Positions 44,460 through 55,114 of a DNA stretch of 64,000 nt are shown piece by piece. The position numbers and the translations under genes were made by a program. The DNA is from Stenotrophomonas maltophilia (lineage in GTDB: Bacteria; Pseudomonadota; Gammaproteobacteria; Xanthomonadales; Xanthomonadaceae), in the NCBI RefSeq assembly GCF_003970865.1, contig NZ_RXLZ01000003.1, forward strand, positions 1-64,000. The letters run 5' to 3'. Numbering within the stretch: the first letter of the stretch is position 1; every line of letters starts with the position of its first letter. The notes below the pieces were generated by a model. The model had not been told where the DNA came from. It did no database searches and saw nothing but the letters and a program-made list of their open reading frames with translations.

Positions 44460-45508
44460 TGCGGAATCTCCAGCAGGGCCTGCATGCGGTCGCCGACCGG
44501 CTGCAGGGTGAAACGACCTTGCCTACCGAGCTGCGCACGCAGGTAGGCCAGGCCGACGCCATGGCCATGGGTGGGCTCGTTGGCGCTGCCCAGCGGATTG
44601 TCCACCTGCAGGCGCAGCACGTCATTGTCCAGCGTGGCACGGATCTGCACCTCACCGCCGCCCGGGCGGCTGGCAATGCCGTGCTTGATCGCGTTTTCCA
44701 CCAGCAGCTGTAGCGCCATCGCCGGCAGCTGTGCCTGCATGGCATCGGCATCGACCTGCTGCAGCACCTTCAGGCGCTGCTCGAAGTGGACCGCCTCGAT
44801 GGCCAGGTAGTCGTCGACCACCGCCAGCTCCTCGGCCAGCGTGACCTGCTCGCTGCGGTTGTGCGCCAGCGCCTGGCGCAGCGTGCGCGACAGGCGGGTG
44901 ACCATGTCGCGCGCACGTTCAGGATCTTCCAGGATCAGCGCACGCAGGTTGTTCAGCGCATTGAACATGAAATGCGGGTTGAGCCGTGCACGCAGTGCAT
45001 CGCGCTCCAGCGCGCTGCGATCGGCCTCGGCACGCAGGCGCGCCAGTTCCGCACTGCGTATCCGGCGCAGGCTGTGCAGGCCTGCCCAGAGCGCTGCCCA
45101 CAGGGCCAGCATCACAGCAGTGGTGTACCAGTAGAGCAGCAGCGCCTTGGGGCTGAAGTCGGCAGTCTGCCGCCCCAGGCTCACCCAGTTCCAGGCCAGC
45201 GCCGAGTGCAGCGCGATGTTCACCAGCAGCTGCGCCACTGCCGCGCCCAATGCCACCGACAGCGCCAGCCGCAGCAACAGCCCGGCCGTGCCACGCGCCC
45301 ACCAGTCGGCACGCAGCGCCAGCGCGCGGATGGCACCGCTGCACCCGAACAGGGCCAACGCCAGGCCCAGCGTGATCAACACGCCTGCGCTTCCGGCATC
45401 GCTGAAATAGGCTTGGCGCAGGCCGATTCCGGCAACGCCATAGAGCGCCCACACCAGCGCATTGAGCAGCCAGAAGCGTACCGTCGAGGAGGAATCCGGC
45501 ATGTCCAT
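44456..45508 (-). CDS. LytS/AlgZ-type sensor histidine kinase
   Basis: This 350-residue inner-membrane kinase has four or more N-terminal helices in the first 145 residues, a short coiled coil, and the internal-region kinase signature ARLNPHFMFNALNNLRALIL with His179. It has a degenerate ATPase domain typical of this group (LLVENAIKHGIASRPGGGEV; GHGVGLAYLRAQL). No periplasmic sensor domain is present, so the signal is sensed in the membrane. Two ATGs at 45508 and 45502 are two codons apart. It lies 18 bp after the alpha/beta hydrolase gene. Confidence 0.88.
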   Translation of the reverse strand: MDMPDSSSTVRFWLLNALVWALYGVAGIGLRQAYFSDAGSAGVLITLGLALALFGCSGAIRALALRADWWARGTAGLLLRLALSVALGAAVAQLLVNIALHSALAWNWVSLGRQTADFSPKALLLYWYTTAVMLALWAALWAGLHSLRRIRSAELARLRAEADRSALERDALRARLNPHFMFNALNNLRALILEDPERARDMVTRLSRTLRQALAHNRSEQVTLAEELAVVDDYLAIEAVHFEQRLKVLQQVDADAMQAQLPAMALQLLVENAIKHGIASRPGGGEVQIRATLDNDVLRLQVDNPLGSANEPTHGHGVGLAYLRAQLGRQGRFTLQPVGDRMQALLEIPQ

Positions 45509-45526
45509 TCCGAGGCGTTTTGAAAC

Positions 45527-46468
45527 TCAGTGGTGGCGGTCGAGGAAGTCCTGCACCTGCCCGTGCAGCCAGCGCGAATCATCCCACATCAGGAAATGGA
45601 AACCCTGCGCGCTCATCACGATCTGCACGCCCTGCAGTTTCGCGTACTGCGCCTGGAACACGGCCCGGATGCTGTCCTCGGTGCTGCCCATCGGCTGGTA
45701 GGCGGCCCAGCTGCCCAGCACCAGCGTCGGTGCGGTGATCGAGGCGATGCTGTCGCGCAGGTCGGTGGTCATCACCGCATGCATGGCATCGGCGGTGGTC
45801 TGGCGGTCACTGCCTTCGCCCCAGCGGCCCAGTTCGGCCTGGCGCTGCGGATCGCGGGTCATGCCTGGCAGGCCTGCCTTCAACTGCGCCTGCCATTGCG
45901 CGGCGTCGGCAGCCAGCATGCCCTTGCGCAGCTGGTCGGCCATCGGCCGCACGCCGTCTGCGGTGGCCTTCGGGGCACGCGCGGCTGGCAGGAACGGCAG
46001 TGCATCGACCACCACCAGTGCGCTGACCGCCTTCGGCTCGGCCTGCGCCAACTGCAGCCCCAGCAGGCCGCCAAGACTGTGGCCGATCACCACCACCGGT
46101 CCCAGGTGCCGGTCATGCAGGTAGGCCAGCAGCTGCCCGCGCATGGCCGAAAGGAAATCCGCCGGACGCGGGTCTGCCGGCGCAGCGCCCGCAAAGCCCG
46201 GCAACTGCACCAGGTGGCACTGCACATCCTTCAATGCCAGGCAGGTTTCACGCCAGACCTCGGCGCTGCTGTTCAAGCCGGGAATCATCAGCAGCGGGCG
46301 GCCCTTGCCGACCACCTCGACCTGCACCTTGCCCGCAGCCGGGGCGCCGGCAGTGGCGGCAGTGGCGGCATGCGCCGAGCCGGAACCGAGCACGGCCATT
46401 GCCATGCCGATCATCGCCAGCCGGGCCAGGGCCTTCATTGCGTACCACAGTGCCAGGAAGATCTTCAT
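45527..46468 (-). CDS. Exported alpha/beta hydrolase
   Basis: This 313-residue protein has a long N-terminal signal or anchor (residues 1-34), followed by an alpha/beta-hydrolase fold with oxyanion motif LLMIPGLNSS, nucleophile elbow GHSLGG (Ser131) and a C-terminal catalytic His probably in AQGFHFLMWDD. The substrate is unknown. The start at 46468 has an AAGGAG ribosome site. It is the first gene of an operon with the LytS/LytR-type pair, which suggests the hydrolase product or its envelope effect is sensed by that pair, but this is inferred only from position. Confidence 0.8.
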   Translation of the reverse strand: MKIFLALWYAMKALARLAMIGMAMAVLGSGSAHAATAATAGAPAAGKVQVEVVGKGRPLLMIPGLNSSAEVWRETCLALKDVQCHLVQLPGFAGAAPADPRPADFLSAMRGQLLAYLHDRHLGPVVVIGHSLGGLLGLQLAQAEPKAVSALVVVDALPFLPAARAPKATADGVRPMADQLRKGMLAADAAQWQAQLKAGLPGMTRDPQRQAELGRWGEGSDRQTTADAMHAVMTTDLRDSIASITAPTLVLGSWAAYQPMGSTEDSIRAVFQAQYAKLQGVQIVMSAQGFHFLMWDDSRWLHGQVQDFLDRHH

Positions 46469-46636
46469 CGTCTGCTCCTTCGTCGGGTGGGTGGTGTCGG
46501 GATGGGAGCAGCGTGCCGCCGCTCCAGTGGCCCCGGTTGCGATTTCGGAGCAACGGCCGGGCACCGGGGCGAACGGTCGCGTGCCATGGATGGCCTGTCC
46601 TCACGCATCAATCGCACATCCATCTTGATGAAGCGA

Positions 46637-46669
46637 TATACTGATCCGCACCCGCCGCCGCCGCCGCCG
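46637..46669 (+). promoter_or_regulatory. metF: metF leader: -10-like TATACT and a CCG x6 triplet run
   Basis: TATACT at 46637-46642 is a possible -10. Six perfect CCG triplets (46652-46669) lie in the leader directly before the ATG at 46678. No Shine-Dalgarno sequence is present. Confidence 0.45.
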
Positions 46670-46677
46670 CCCGCACC

Positions 46678-47505
46678 ATGACTGCCATCAGCTTCGAGTT
46701 CTATCCGCCCAAGACCGACGAACAGCGCAGCCAGCTGGACCGCGCCGCAGCCAAGCTGAAGGACTACGGCCCCGAGTATGTGTCGTGTACCTTCGGCGCC
46801 GGTGGCTCGACCCTGAGCTACACCTCCGAGACCGTGCGCCATCTCAACCAGCACCATGGCTTCGATGCCGCGCCGCACCTGTCGTGCGTGGGCGGCACCC
46901 GCCAGGAGATCCGCGAGCTGCTCAAGCTGTACCGCGCCATCGGCTGCCGCCGCCTGGTCGCGCTGCGTGGCGACCTGCCGTCGGGCATGGGCTTTCCCGG
47001 CGACATGCGCTATGCCGCCGAACTGATCGACTTCATCCGCGCCGAGCACGGCGATGCGTTCCATATCGAAGTGGGCGCGTACCCCGAAACGCATCCGCAG
47101 GCCTCCGACGCACTGGCCGACCTGAAGCACTTCAAGGCCAAGATCGATGCCGGTGCCGATGCGGCGATCACCCAGTACTTCTTCAACCCGGACGCGTACT
47201 TCCATTTCGTCGACGAAGTGCGGCGGCTGGGCGTGCAGGTGCCGATCACGCCCGGCATCATGCCGATCGCCAACTTCAGCCAGCTGCGCCGCTTCTCCGA
47301 ACAGTGCGGTGCGGAGATCCCGCGCTGGATCAGCCGCAAGATGCAGGCCTATGGCGATGACGCCGAATCGGTGCGAGCATTCGGCACGGAAGTGGTGGCC
47401 CGGCTGTGCCAGCGCCTGATCGAAGGCGGCGCACCCGGCCTGCACTTCTACACCCTGAACCTGGCCAAGCCGACCACCTCGGTGCTGAAGCTGCTGCAGG
47501 GCTGA
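46678..47505 (+). CDS. metF: 5,10-methylenetetrahydrofolate reductase
   Basis: This 275-residue FAD enzyme makes 5-methyl-tetrahydrofolate for methionine synthesis. It has the opening SFEFYPPKTDE, CTFGAGGST, LVALRGDLPSG (FAD/folate site), HIEVGAYPETHP and ITQYFFNPDAYFHFVDEVRR, typical of MetF. E. coli MetF has 296 residues. It feeds the methyl cycle with metK and ahcY but, unlike in some pseudomonads, is not joined to the SAH-riboswitch operon. No ribosome site is visible. Confidence 0.95.
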   Translation: MTAISFEFYPPKTDEQRSQLDRAAAKLKDYGPEYVSCTFGAGGSTLSYTSETVRHLNQHHGFDAAPHLSCVGGTRQEIRELLKLYRAIGCRRLVALRGDLPSGMGFPGDMRYAAELIDFIRAEHGDAFHIEVGAYPETHPQASDALADLKHFKAKIDAGADAAITQYFFNPDAYFHFVDEVRRLGVQVPITPGIMPIANFSQLRRFSEQCGAEIPRWISRKMQAYGDDAESVRAFGTEVVARLCQRLIEGGAPGLHFYTLNLAKPTTSVLKLLQG

Positions 47506-47533
47506 AAGCACGGCGCGCAAGCGTGATCGGCGC

Positions 47534-47539
47534 TACCCT
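47534..47539 (+). promoter_or_regulatory. -10-like hexamer TACCCT six bases before the DUF4124 ATG
   Basis: The spacing matches dusB, the thioesterase and ybaK. A weak GAGG just before the ATG is too close to act as a normal ribosome site. Confidence 0.35.
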
Positions 47540-47545
47540 GCGAGG

Positions 47546-48130
47546 ATGATCCGGCTTTCCCTCCTGCTGTTGCTGCTACCGCTGTGCGTGCTGTCGAGCG
47601 TCGCCCACGCGCAGTCCACGCGCCTGAACCGCTGCACCGATGCCCAGGGCCAAAGCGTGTATACCGACCGTCCCTGCAACAGCTTGGGCGCGCAGTCGCG
47701 GCTGCCACCGCCTGCGCCCGCCGGCAACACCCTGCAGCGCGATACCCTGGGGGCACGCTGCCCGCGGCGGCTGAGTGAACTGGTGGACGCGCTGCGCATC
47801 GGCATCCTCAGCAACGATGTGAACCGGCTGTCCTCGCTGTACCTGTGGAGCGCGGTCTCCGATGCGGGTGCGCAGCGCATCCTCGGCCAGCTGGAATCGT
47901 TGACGCGGCGACCGTTGGTGGACGTGGTGCCGGTGTATCCCTCGCAGGCGCTGCCGCTATCGCAGGATGAGGGTCAGAGCCCTGCTGCGCAGGGATCCGG
48001 CCTCGAGCCGCCGGCCGCTCGGCATCCGGTTGGCCTGCGCCTGGAACAGACCTTGCCCGGCAGCGCGTCGCGCGCTTCGACGGTGCTGGGGTTGCGGCGG
48101 CAGTACGGGTGTTTCTGGATCACGTTGTGA
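47546..48130 (+). CDS. Exported DUF4124-containing protein
   Basis: This 194-residue protein has a signal peptide (LSLLLLLLPLCVLSSVAHAQ). A short DUF4124-type motif follows, RCTDAQGQSVYTDRPC, with two cysteines that may pair. The rest is of low similarity to anything I recognise and contains a Pro/Gln-rich stretch. The function is unknown. It lies 40 bp after metF. Confidence 0.7.
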   Translation: MIRLSLLLLLLPLCVLSSVAHAQSTRLNRCTDAQGQSVYTDRPCNSLGAQSRLPPPAPAGNTLQRDTLGARCPRRLSELVDALRIGILSNDVNRLSSLYLWSAVSDAGAQRILGQLESLTRRPLVDVVPVYPSQALPLSQDEGQSPAAQGSGLEPPAARHPVGLRLEQTLPGSASRASTVLGLRRQYGCFWITL

Positions 48131-48141
48131 TCGCGAGCATC

Positions 48142-48209
48142 CATCCACGCATGGCGCGGATCTACTGCCTCCATCCCACACGGTAGCGCCGGGTCATGCC
48201 CGGCGAGCG
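48142..48209. repeat. Two SMAG-like palindromes
   Basis: A minus unit at 48142-48165 (GTAGATCCGCGCCATGCGTG then GATG) and a plus unit at 48183-48209 (GTAGCGCCGGGTCATGCCCG then GCGAGCG) sit between convergent genes. Confidence 0.8.
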
Positions 48210-48217
48210 AAGCAGCT

Positions 48218-49174
48218 TTACGCCGGCCAGAGCCCGCGAATGGCGGCGATGCCCTGCCCGCCATGCCGACGTGCTTCGGCGATATGGCCGCGGCCCATTC
48301 CGCCCAACGCATAGATCGGCAGTGACACCTGCGCGCGCAGCTCGGCGAACGCGTCCCAACCCAAAGGCACCGCATCCGGATGGCTGGCCGTGGCCTGCAC
48401 CGGGCCCAGCACGGCGAAGTCGCACCCCAATTGCTGCGCGGCCTGCAGCTGCTGCAGGTCGTGGCAGGACGCGGCCACCAGCTGGCCTTCGGGCAGCGGA
48501 CGCTGCGACAGCTCCAGCAGCTGTTCGCTGCCCAGATGCACGCCCACGCCCAATGCGCGTGCCAGCTCGATATCGCGGTTGAGCAGCCACTGCACCCCGC
48601 TGCGACGATGCGCCCGCACGGCCTGTTCGACCATCGCCTGCCGCTGCGGATGCGCCGATGGCAGCCGCAGCTGGATGCGCTGCTGGCCCGCGGCCACCAC
48701 GTGCTGCAGCTGTTCATGCCAATGCTGCAAGCCGCCCTCATCATCGGCCGGCGCCGGGGTGATCAGGTAGCTGTCGGGCTGGCGCAGAGCGGCCACCACC
48801 GGCAGATCGGCCGGTGGCATCGAATAGCGACCCAGCTTGTCCGGTGCCACCCAGGTAATGGCCTGGCCCTCCCGCCCACGCGGCGTCCCCTTCCAGCTGC
48901 GCACGTGGCGCACTTCCAGGGTCAGGTGCTTGTCCGGGTAGCGCTGCGGCACATCCATCAGCCATTCGCCGACATCGGCTTCGATGCCCAGTTCCTCGCG
49001 CAGCTCACGCACCAGCGCCTGTTCGGAGGTCTCGCCGGATTCGCGCTTGCCGCCGGGGAACTCCCACAGGCCGGCCATGTCGCGGTTCTCGGTACGGCGG
49101 TTGAGCAGCACGCGGCCACGGGCGTCGGTGATGACGGCGGCCACAACGTGGATCGATCGGGTGGGGGAAGCCAT
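48218..49174 (-). CDS. MutT-type Nudix hydrolase fused to a ThiE/TenI-like domain
   Basis: This 318-residue protein has a Nudix domain with the full box GGKRESGETSEQALVRELRE followed by ELGI (residues 41-64), close to 8-oxo-dGTP diphosphatase MutT, which cleans the nucleotide pool. Residues about 170-318 form a thiamine-phosphate-synthase-like TIM barrel (SCHDLQQLQAAQQLGCDFAV; ALGGMGRGHIAEARRHGGQG). This fusion is known in other gammaproteobacteria; whether the second domain is catalytic is unclear. It follows secA, as mutT does in E. coli, but a strong terminator separates them. Confidence 0.85.
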   Translation of the reverse strand: MASPTRSIHVVAAVITDARGRVLLNRRTENRDMAGLWEFPGGKRESGETSEQALVRELREELGIEADVGEWLMDVPQRYPDKHLTLEVRHVRSWKGTPRGREGQAITWVAPDKLGRYSMPPADLPVVAALRQPDSYLITPAPADDEGGLQHWHEQLQHVVAAGQQRIQLRLPSAHPQRQAMVEQAVRAHRRSGVQWLLNRDIELARALGVGVHLGSEQLLELSQRPLPEGQLVAASCHDLQQLQAAQQLGCDFAVLGPVQATASHPDAVPLGWDAFAELRAQVSLPIYALGGMGRGHIAEARRHGGQGIAAIRGLWPA

Positions 49175-49251
49175 GAGGGAAGAATGCCCAGAACAGGGCG
49201 ACCCGCGCAATCTCGGATCGGGCCGGATCAGCCCCGCGAAACAGCCGCCAT

Positions 49252-49279
49252 GAAAAAAAAGCCCCGCTTTCGCGGGGCT
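49252..49279 (-). terminator. secA: Intrinsic terminator of secA
   Basis: On the minus strand AGCCCCGCGAAAGCGGGGCT is a GAAA-loop stem followed directly by eight T residues. It isolates the MutT-ThiE gene from secA transcription. Confidence 0.93.
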
Positions 49280-49287
49280 CTTCGGGG

Positions 49288-52020
<2,733 letters not shown>

Positions 52021-52079
52021 TGAAGGAACCGGGTTGGATGGACACGACGCCCGGCCTCCCCCTTGGGATCCGTCCGCCG

Positions 52080-52128
52080 CAAACGAAACAGGGCGCCTGG
52101 CGCCCTGTCGATGGCAACACCCATTGTA
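52080..52128 (-). promoter_or_regulatory. secA: secA promoter and leader hairpin
   Basis: On the minus strand TACAAT at 52123-52128 is a likely -10. About 15 nt downstream, ACAGGGCGCC and its complement form a 10-bp stem (52088-52108), followed by TTTCGTTT. The arrangement looks like a terminator inside the leader, about 60 nt before the start codon. Confidence 0.5.
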
Positions 52129-52164
52129 GCTTGGGACGGCCGGCTGAGGTTTCAACCCCAAGGG

Positions 52165-52237
52165 GTAGTGCCGGCCGCTGGCCGGGTACGCGATGCTGCC
52201 GAAGATCATGAGGTTGCCGGCCAGCGGCCGGCACTAC
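52165..52237. repeat. SMAG dimer forming a long hairpin
   Basis: It has nearly the same arms as the dimers at 31268 and 34185. One arm has decayed (GGGTAC in place of the expected GGCAAC). It lies between the M23 stop codon and the secA promoter and may end the M23 transcript. Confidence 0.9.
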
Positions 52238-52296
52238 CAGATCAACCGCATCGGGTCAGAGCCCTCCCGCGGCGCGGAAGGGATCCGACCCGGGCA

Positions 52297-53253
52297 TCAG
52301 CCGCGGCTGACGCGGCCGACCGGCGTGTTGCCGCCGTCGCCGAGGAACTTGCGCGGGTTGACCACGTTGCCGTTTTCCCACACCTCGAAGTGCACGTGGG
52401 CGCCGGTCGAACGACCGGTGGAACCGGCCTTGGCCACTTCCTGCCCGGCACGGACCAGGTCGCCGACCTTCACCACCAGGCGCGAATTGTGCGCGTAGCG
52501 GGTGACGTAGCCGTTACCGTGGTCGACGTCGACCACGTTGCCGTAGCCGCCCTTCACGCCGGAGAAGCTGACCACGCCTTCGGCCACGGCCATCACCGGG
52601 TCACCGACCCTGGCGTGGAAGTCCATGCCCTTGTGCGTGGCGGCACCGCGGCCGAACGGGTCGGCACGGGTGCCGAAACCGGAGGTCACGTAGCTGTTGC
52701 GGATCGGCATGCGCGAGGGCACGGCGTTCTGCTGCAGCTGGTGGTCGAACATCAGCGATTCCATCACCGACAACTGGCGGCCTGAAGCAGCGAAGCGCTG
52801 CTCCAGCACCTGTAAGTCGGCGTTGACGTCCTTGACCGGGATGTCGCTGGTCGGGCCGCCGGCGTCACCGTCACCGAGACCGGGGGTCTCGTTGAAGTCG
52901 AACTCCCCGTCTTCCAGCTTGCCCATCTGGGTCAGCCGTTCGCCGAGGGCGTTGAGGCGGGTGGCCTGGGCCTGCAGCTCGCCGAGGCGGGCCGCCAGCG
53001 CGTTGACCTGGGTCTGCGCATCGCGCTTGACCTTGGCCAGCTCCGCATCCTGGCGCTCGACCTTGGCCTGCAGGCGGGAGTCATTCAGCGCGCTGGCGCC
53101 AATGCCGCCGGCAAGGCCGATAATGCAGCCTACCCCGAGCACGCTGCCCAGCAGGGCGCGGGGGCGGTCCTCGAAATAGAACCGCAAACGCGCGATGGGC
53201 GACGATTTGGCCTGTCCTTCACGCGTTTTGATTACGATCTTTTTGAATGCCAT
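52297..53253 (-). CDS. M23 family metallopeptidase (LytM-like), membrane-anchored
   Basis: This 318-residue protein has a membrane anchor near residues 33-55, a coiled coil near 58-110, and a C-terminal M23 domain with the zinc ligands in THKGMDFHA (His, Asp) and HVHFEVW (HxH). All ligands are present, so it is probably an active peptidoglycan endopeptidase rather than an EnvC-type activator. It faces the periplasm. Its start codon lies 12 bp from that of the divergent dciA gene. The position between lpxC and secA matches Pseudomonas. Confidence 0.87.
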   Translation of the reverse strand: MAFKKIVIKTREGQAKSSPIARLRFYFEDRPRALLGSVLGVGCIIGLAGGIGASALNDSRLQAKVERQDAELAKVKRDAQTQVNALAARLGELQAQATRLNALGERLTQMGKLEDGEFDFNETPGLGDGDAGGPTSDIPVKDVNADLQVLEQRFAASGRQLSVMESLMFDHQLQQNAVPSRMPIRNSYVTSGFGTRADPFGRGAATHKGMDFHARVGDPVMAVAEGVVSFSGVKGGYGNVVDVDHGNGYVTRYAHNSRLVVKVGDLVRAGQEVAKAGSTGRSTGAHVHFEVWENGNVVNPRKFLGDGGNTPVGRVSRG

Positions 53254-53265
53254 CAGTGAGTTTTC

Positions 53266-53715
53266 ATGTCTGAGCCGAAATCCAGCGTTCGCCCCGCGTC
53301 AGTGCCGAAACCGGCGCTGGATGCGGTGATGGCGGACAAAAGCGGGAACCCGCTGCGGCGTGCCTTGTGGCTCGACGCGCTGGACCGTCAGTTGCGCCCC
53401 CAGTTGCCGCCACCTCTGCGCAGCCGTTGCCGGCTGGCCAATGTGGACGGGGAACACCTCGTTTTTCTCGTCGAGTCCCCGGTCTGGCATGCCAAGTTGC
53501 GGCTTGCCGAAGCCCAGTTGCTCGACGCGGCCCGTTCCATCGGGCTGAAGGCCACCAGGGTGACCATCAAGACTGCGTCTCCCACTCCCACGCGCTCCCC
53601 AGCGCTCGACAACCGGAATGGACCCCACGCAGTTTCAGCCGCCACGCACAAAGGGCTACGCGACGCCTTGGCTTGCCTGCAGGACGTTCCTTCGAAGCCG
53701 AAGAAGCGGTCCTGA
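53266..53715 (+). CDS. dciA: DUF721/DciA-like protein, replicative helicase loader
   Basis: This 149-residue basic protein has the DUF721 fold (LWLDALDRQLRPQLPPPLRS; LVFLVESPVWHAKLRLAEAQ), with a disordered C-terminus ending in KPKKRS. DciA helps load DnaB at the origin in bacteria without DnaC. The family assignment is fairly clear; the gene name also relies on the lpxC-dciA-M23-secA order seen in Pseudomonas. It is divergent from the M23 gene, so each promoter must lie inside the other reading frame; a TACGAT hexamer at 53233-53238 is a candidate -10 for this gene. Confidence 0.75.
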   Translation: MSEPKSSVRPASVPKPALDAVMADKSGNPLRRALWLDALDRQLRPQLPPPLRSRCRLANVDGEHLVFLVESPVWHAKLRLAEAQLLDAARSIGLKATRVTIKTASPTPTRSPALDNRNGPHAVSAATHKGLRDALACLQDVPSKPKKRS

Positions 53716-53818
53716 CGACAACGGAGCATCCGGCTCCGCTCCCCGTCGCACGTGTCACCACGGCGTGAAACATTTCGGGGGCCGGGTCGCATCCTAGCTG
53801 CCATCCGGGGGCCTGTCG

Positions 53819-53970
53819 TTAGATTGTTGTTAAAACTACGTTAAATTCAGGCTTCCGATCCAACAGGTTCACAAAACCGTGACCTCGAACCGGCCTTGAC
53901 GCGCCTCAAGCATGCTGAATGCGCCGAAGACGCCTGAAACGACAACGCCGCCCTGGAAGGCGGCGTTTTT
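53819..53970 (+). ncRNA. Possible small RNA or long dciA 3' end
   Basis: The 282-bp gap between dciA and lpxC holds no gene. TTAGAT (53819-53824) and TAAATT (53842-53847), 17 bp apart, form a weak promoter. A plus-strand terminator ends at 53970. A transcript of about 115 nt would result. It could instead be the untranslated end of the dciA message. Confidence 0.3.
53945..53970 (+). terminator. Intrinsic terminator between dciA and lpxC
   Basis: ACGCCGCC and GGCGGCGT form a stem around CTGGAA, followed by TTTTTGTCTTT on the plus strand. On the minus strand the T-rich stretch is weaker, so it may only partly end lpxC transcription. Confidence 0.85.
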
Positions 53971-53997
53971 GTCTTTAAATTCAACGATCTACAGGAA

Positions 53998-54909
53998 TCA
54001 GGCGTAGGCCGGAGTGGCATATTCCACCGGGTCCGGCGTCGCCGGCGAGTCGAAGCTGACCCATTCCCAGGCAGTGGCGTCGGCCATCAGCGCCCGCACC
54101 AGCTTGTTGTTGAGGGCGTGACCGGACTTGAAGCCTTCGTAGGCACCCAGCACCTGGCCACCGGCCAGATAGAGGTCGCCGATCGCGTCGAGGATCTTGT
54201 GGCGCACGAATTCGTCGGCGTAGCGCAGGCCGTCTTCGTTGAGCACGCGGAACTCGTCCAGCACGATGGCGTTGTCCATCGAACCGCCCAGGCCCAGGTT
54301 GCGCTCGCGCATGTATTCCAGGTCGCGCATGAAGCCGAAGGTGCGCGCGCGGGAGATTTCCTTGGTGTAGGCCAGCGTCGAGAACTCGATTTCCTGGCGC
54401 GACTGCTTGGCCGGGATCATCGGGTGATCGAACTGGATGGTGAAGCCCAGCTTGTAGCCCTCGTACGGGCTGAAGCGGGCCACCTTGTCGCCCTCGGTCA
54501 CTTCCACGGTCTTCAGCACGCGGATGAAGCGCTTGGGCGCATCCTGTTCCACGATGCCCGCCGACTGCAGCAGGAACACGAACGGGCCGGCCGAACCGTC
54601 CATGATCGGCAGCTCGGCCGAGGACAGTTCGACGATGATGTTGTCCACACCCAGGCCGGCCAGCGCCGACATCAGGTGTTCGACGGTCTGGATCTTGGCG
54701 TCGTTGCAGGTCAGGCCGGTGCACAGGGTCACTTCGGTGACCAGCTCGGCCTTGGCCGGCACTTCCACCACCGGGTCCAGGTCCACGCGACGGAACACGA
54801 TTCCATGGTTGACCGGTGCCGGGCGCAGGGTCATGTAGACCTTGTCACCGCTGTGCAGGCCAACGCCGGTGGCGCGGATCGTGTTCTTGAGGGTGCGTTG
54901 CTGGATCAT
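53998..54909 (-). CDS. lpxC: UDP-3-O-acyl-N-acetylglucosamine deacetylase
   Basis: This 303-residue zinc enzyme catalyses the committed step of lipid A synthesis. The zinc ligands are visible: His in [12 protein letters not shown] (near residue 79), and His and Asp in [18 protein letters not shown] (near 237-241). The opening [20 protein letters not shown] and [12 protein letters not shown] are typical. The C-terminus carries a short tail after the catalytic domain; in E. coli the tail is read by the FtsH protease, but here it differs (EYATPAYA). It follows ftsZ at the end of the division cluster. Confidence 0.96.
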   Translation of the reverse strand: MIQQRTLKNTIRATGVGLHSGDKVYMTLRPAPVNHGIVFRRVDLDPVVEVPAKAELVTEVTLCTGLTCNDAKIQTVEHLMSALAGLGVDNIIVELSSAELPIMDGSAGPFVFLLQSAGIVEQDAPKRFIRVLKTVEVTEGDKVARFSPYEGYKLGFTIQFDHPMIPAKQSRQEIEFSTLAYTKEISRARTFGFMRDLEYMRERNLGLGGSMDNAIVLDEFRVLNEDGLRYADEFVRHKILDAIGDLYLAGGQVLGAYEGFKSGHALNNKLVRALMADATAWEWVSFDSPATPDPVEYATPAYA

Positions 54910-54934
54910 GGGGGATGGGCCGGAAGTGACACAT

Positions 54935-54942
54935 TAGATTAA
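54935..54942 (-). promoter_or_regulatory. lpxC: Candidate -10 region of lpxC
   Basis: On the minus strand TTAATCTAAT lies about 26 bp before the ATG at 54909 in an otherwise GC-rich gap. It suggests that lpxC can be transcribed apart from ftsZ. No clear -35 is seen. Confidence 0.4.
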
Positions 54943-55114
54943 CACGCGCCCTCCCCTACCCTGGCTGAAACGCCAGTGAAGGCCGCCGGCAGGACGCACC
55001 GGCACGCCGTGGGGACGCGCGTGAAGCAGGGCAGCCGGACCCATCCTGGCCCGGCGCCCGCATTTTCAGGACATGGTGGCGCAACCCGGGGAGGACAAGC
55101 CCCGGGCGCCCCGC

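Noticed and set aside
52021-52296. A secM-like regulatory gene upstream of secA
   Set aside because: The gap holds a SMAG dimer, a promoter and a hairpin but no reading frame with a signal peptide or stall motif.
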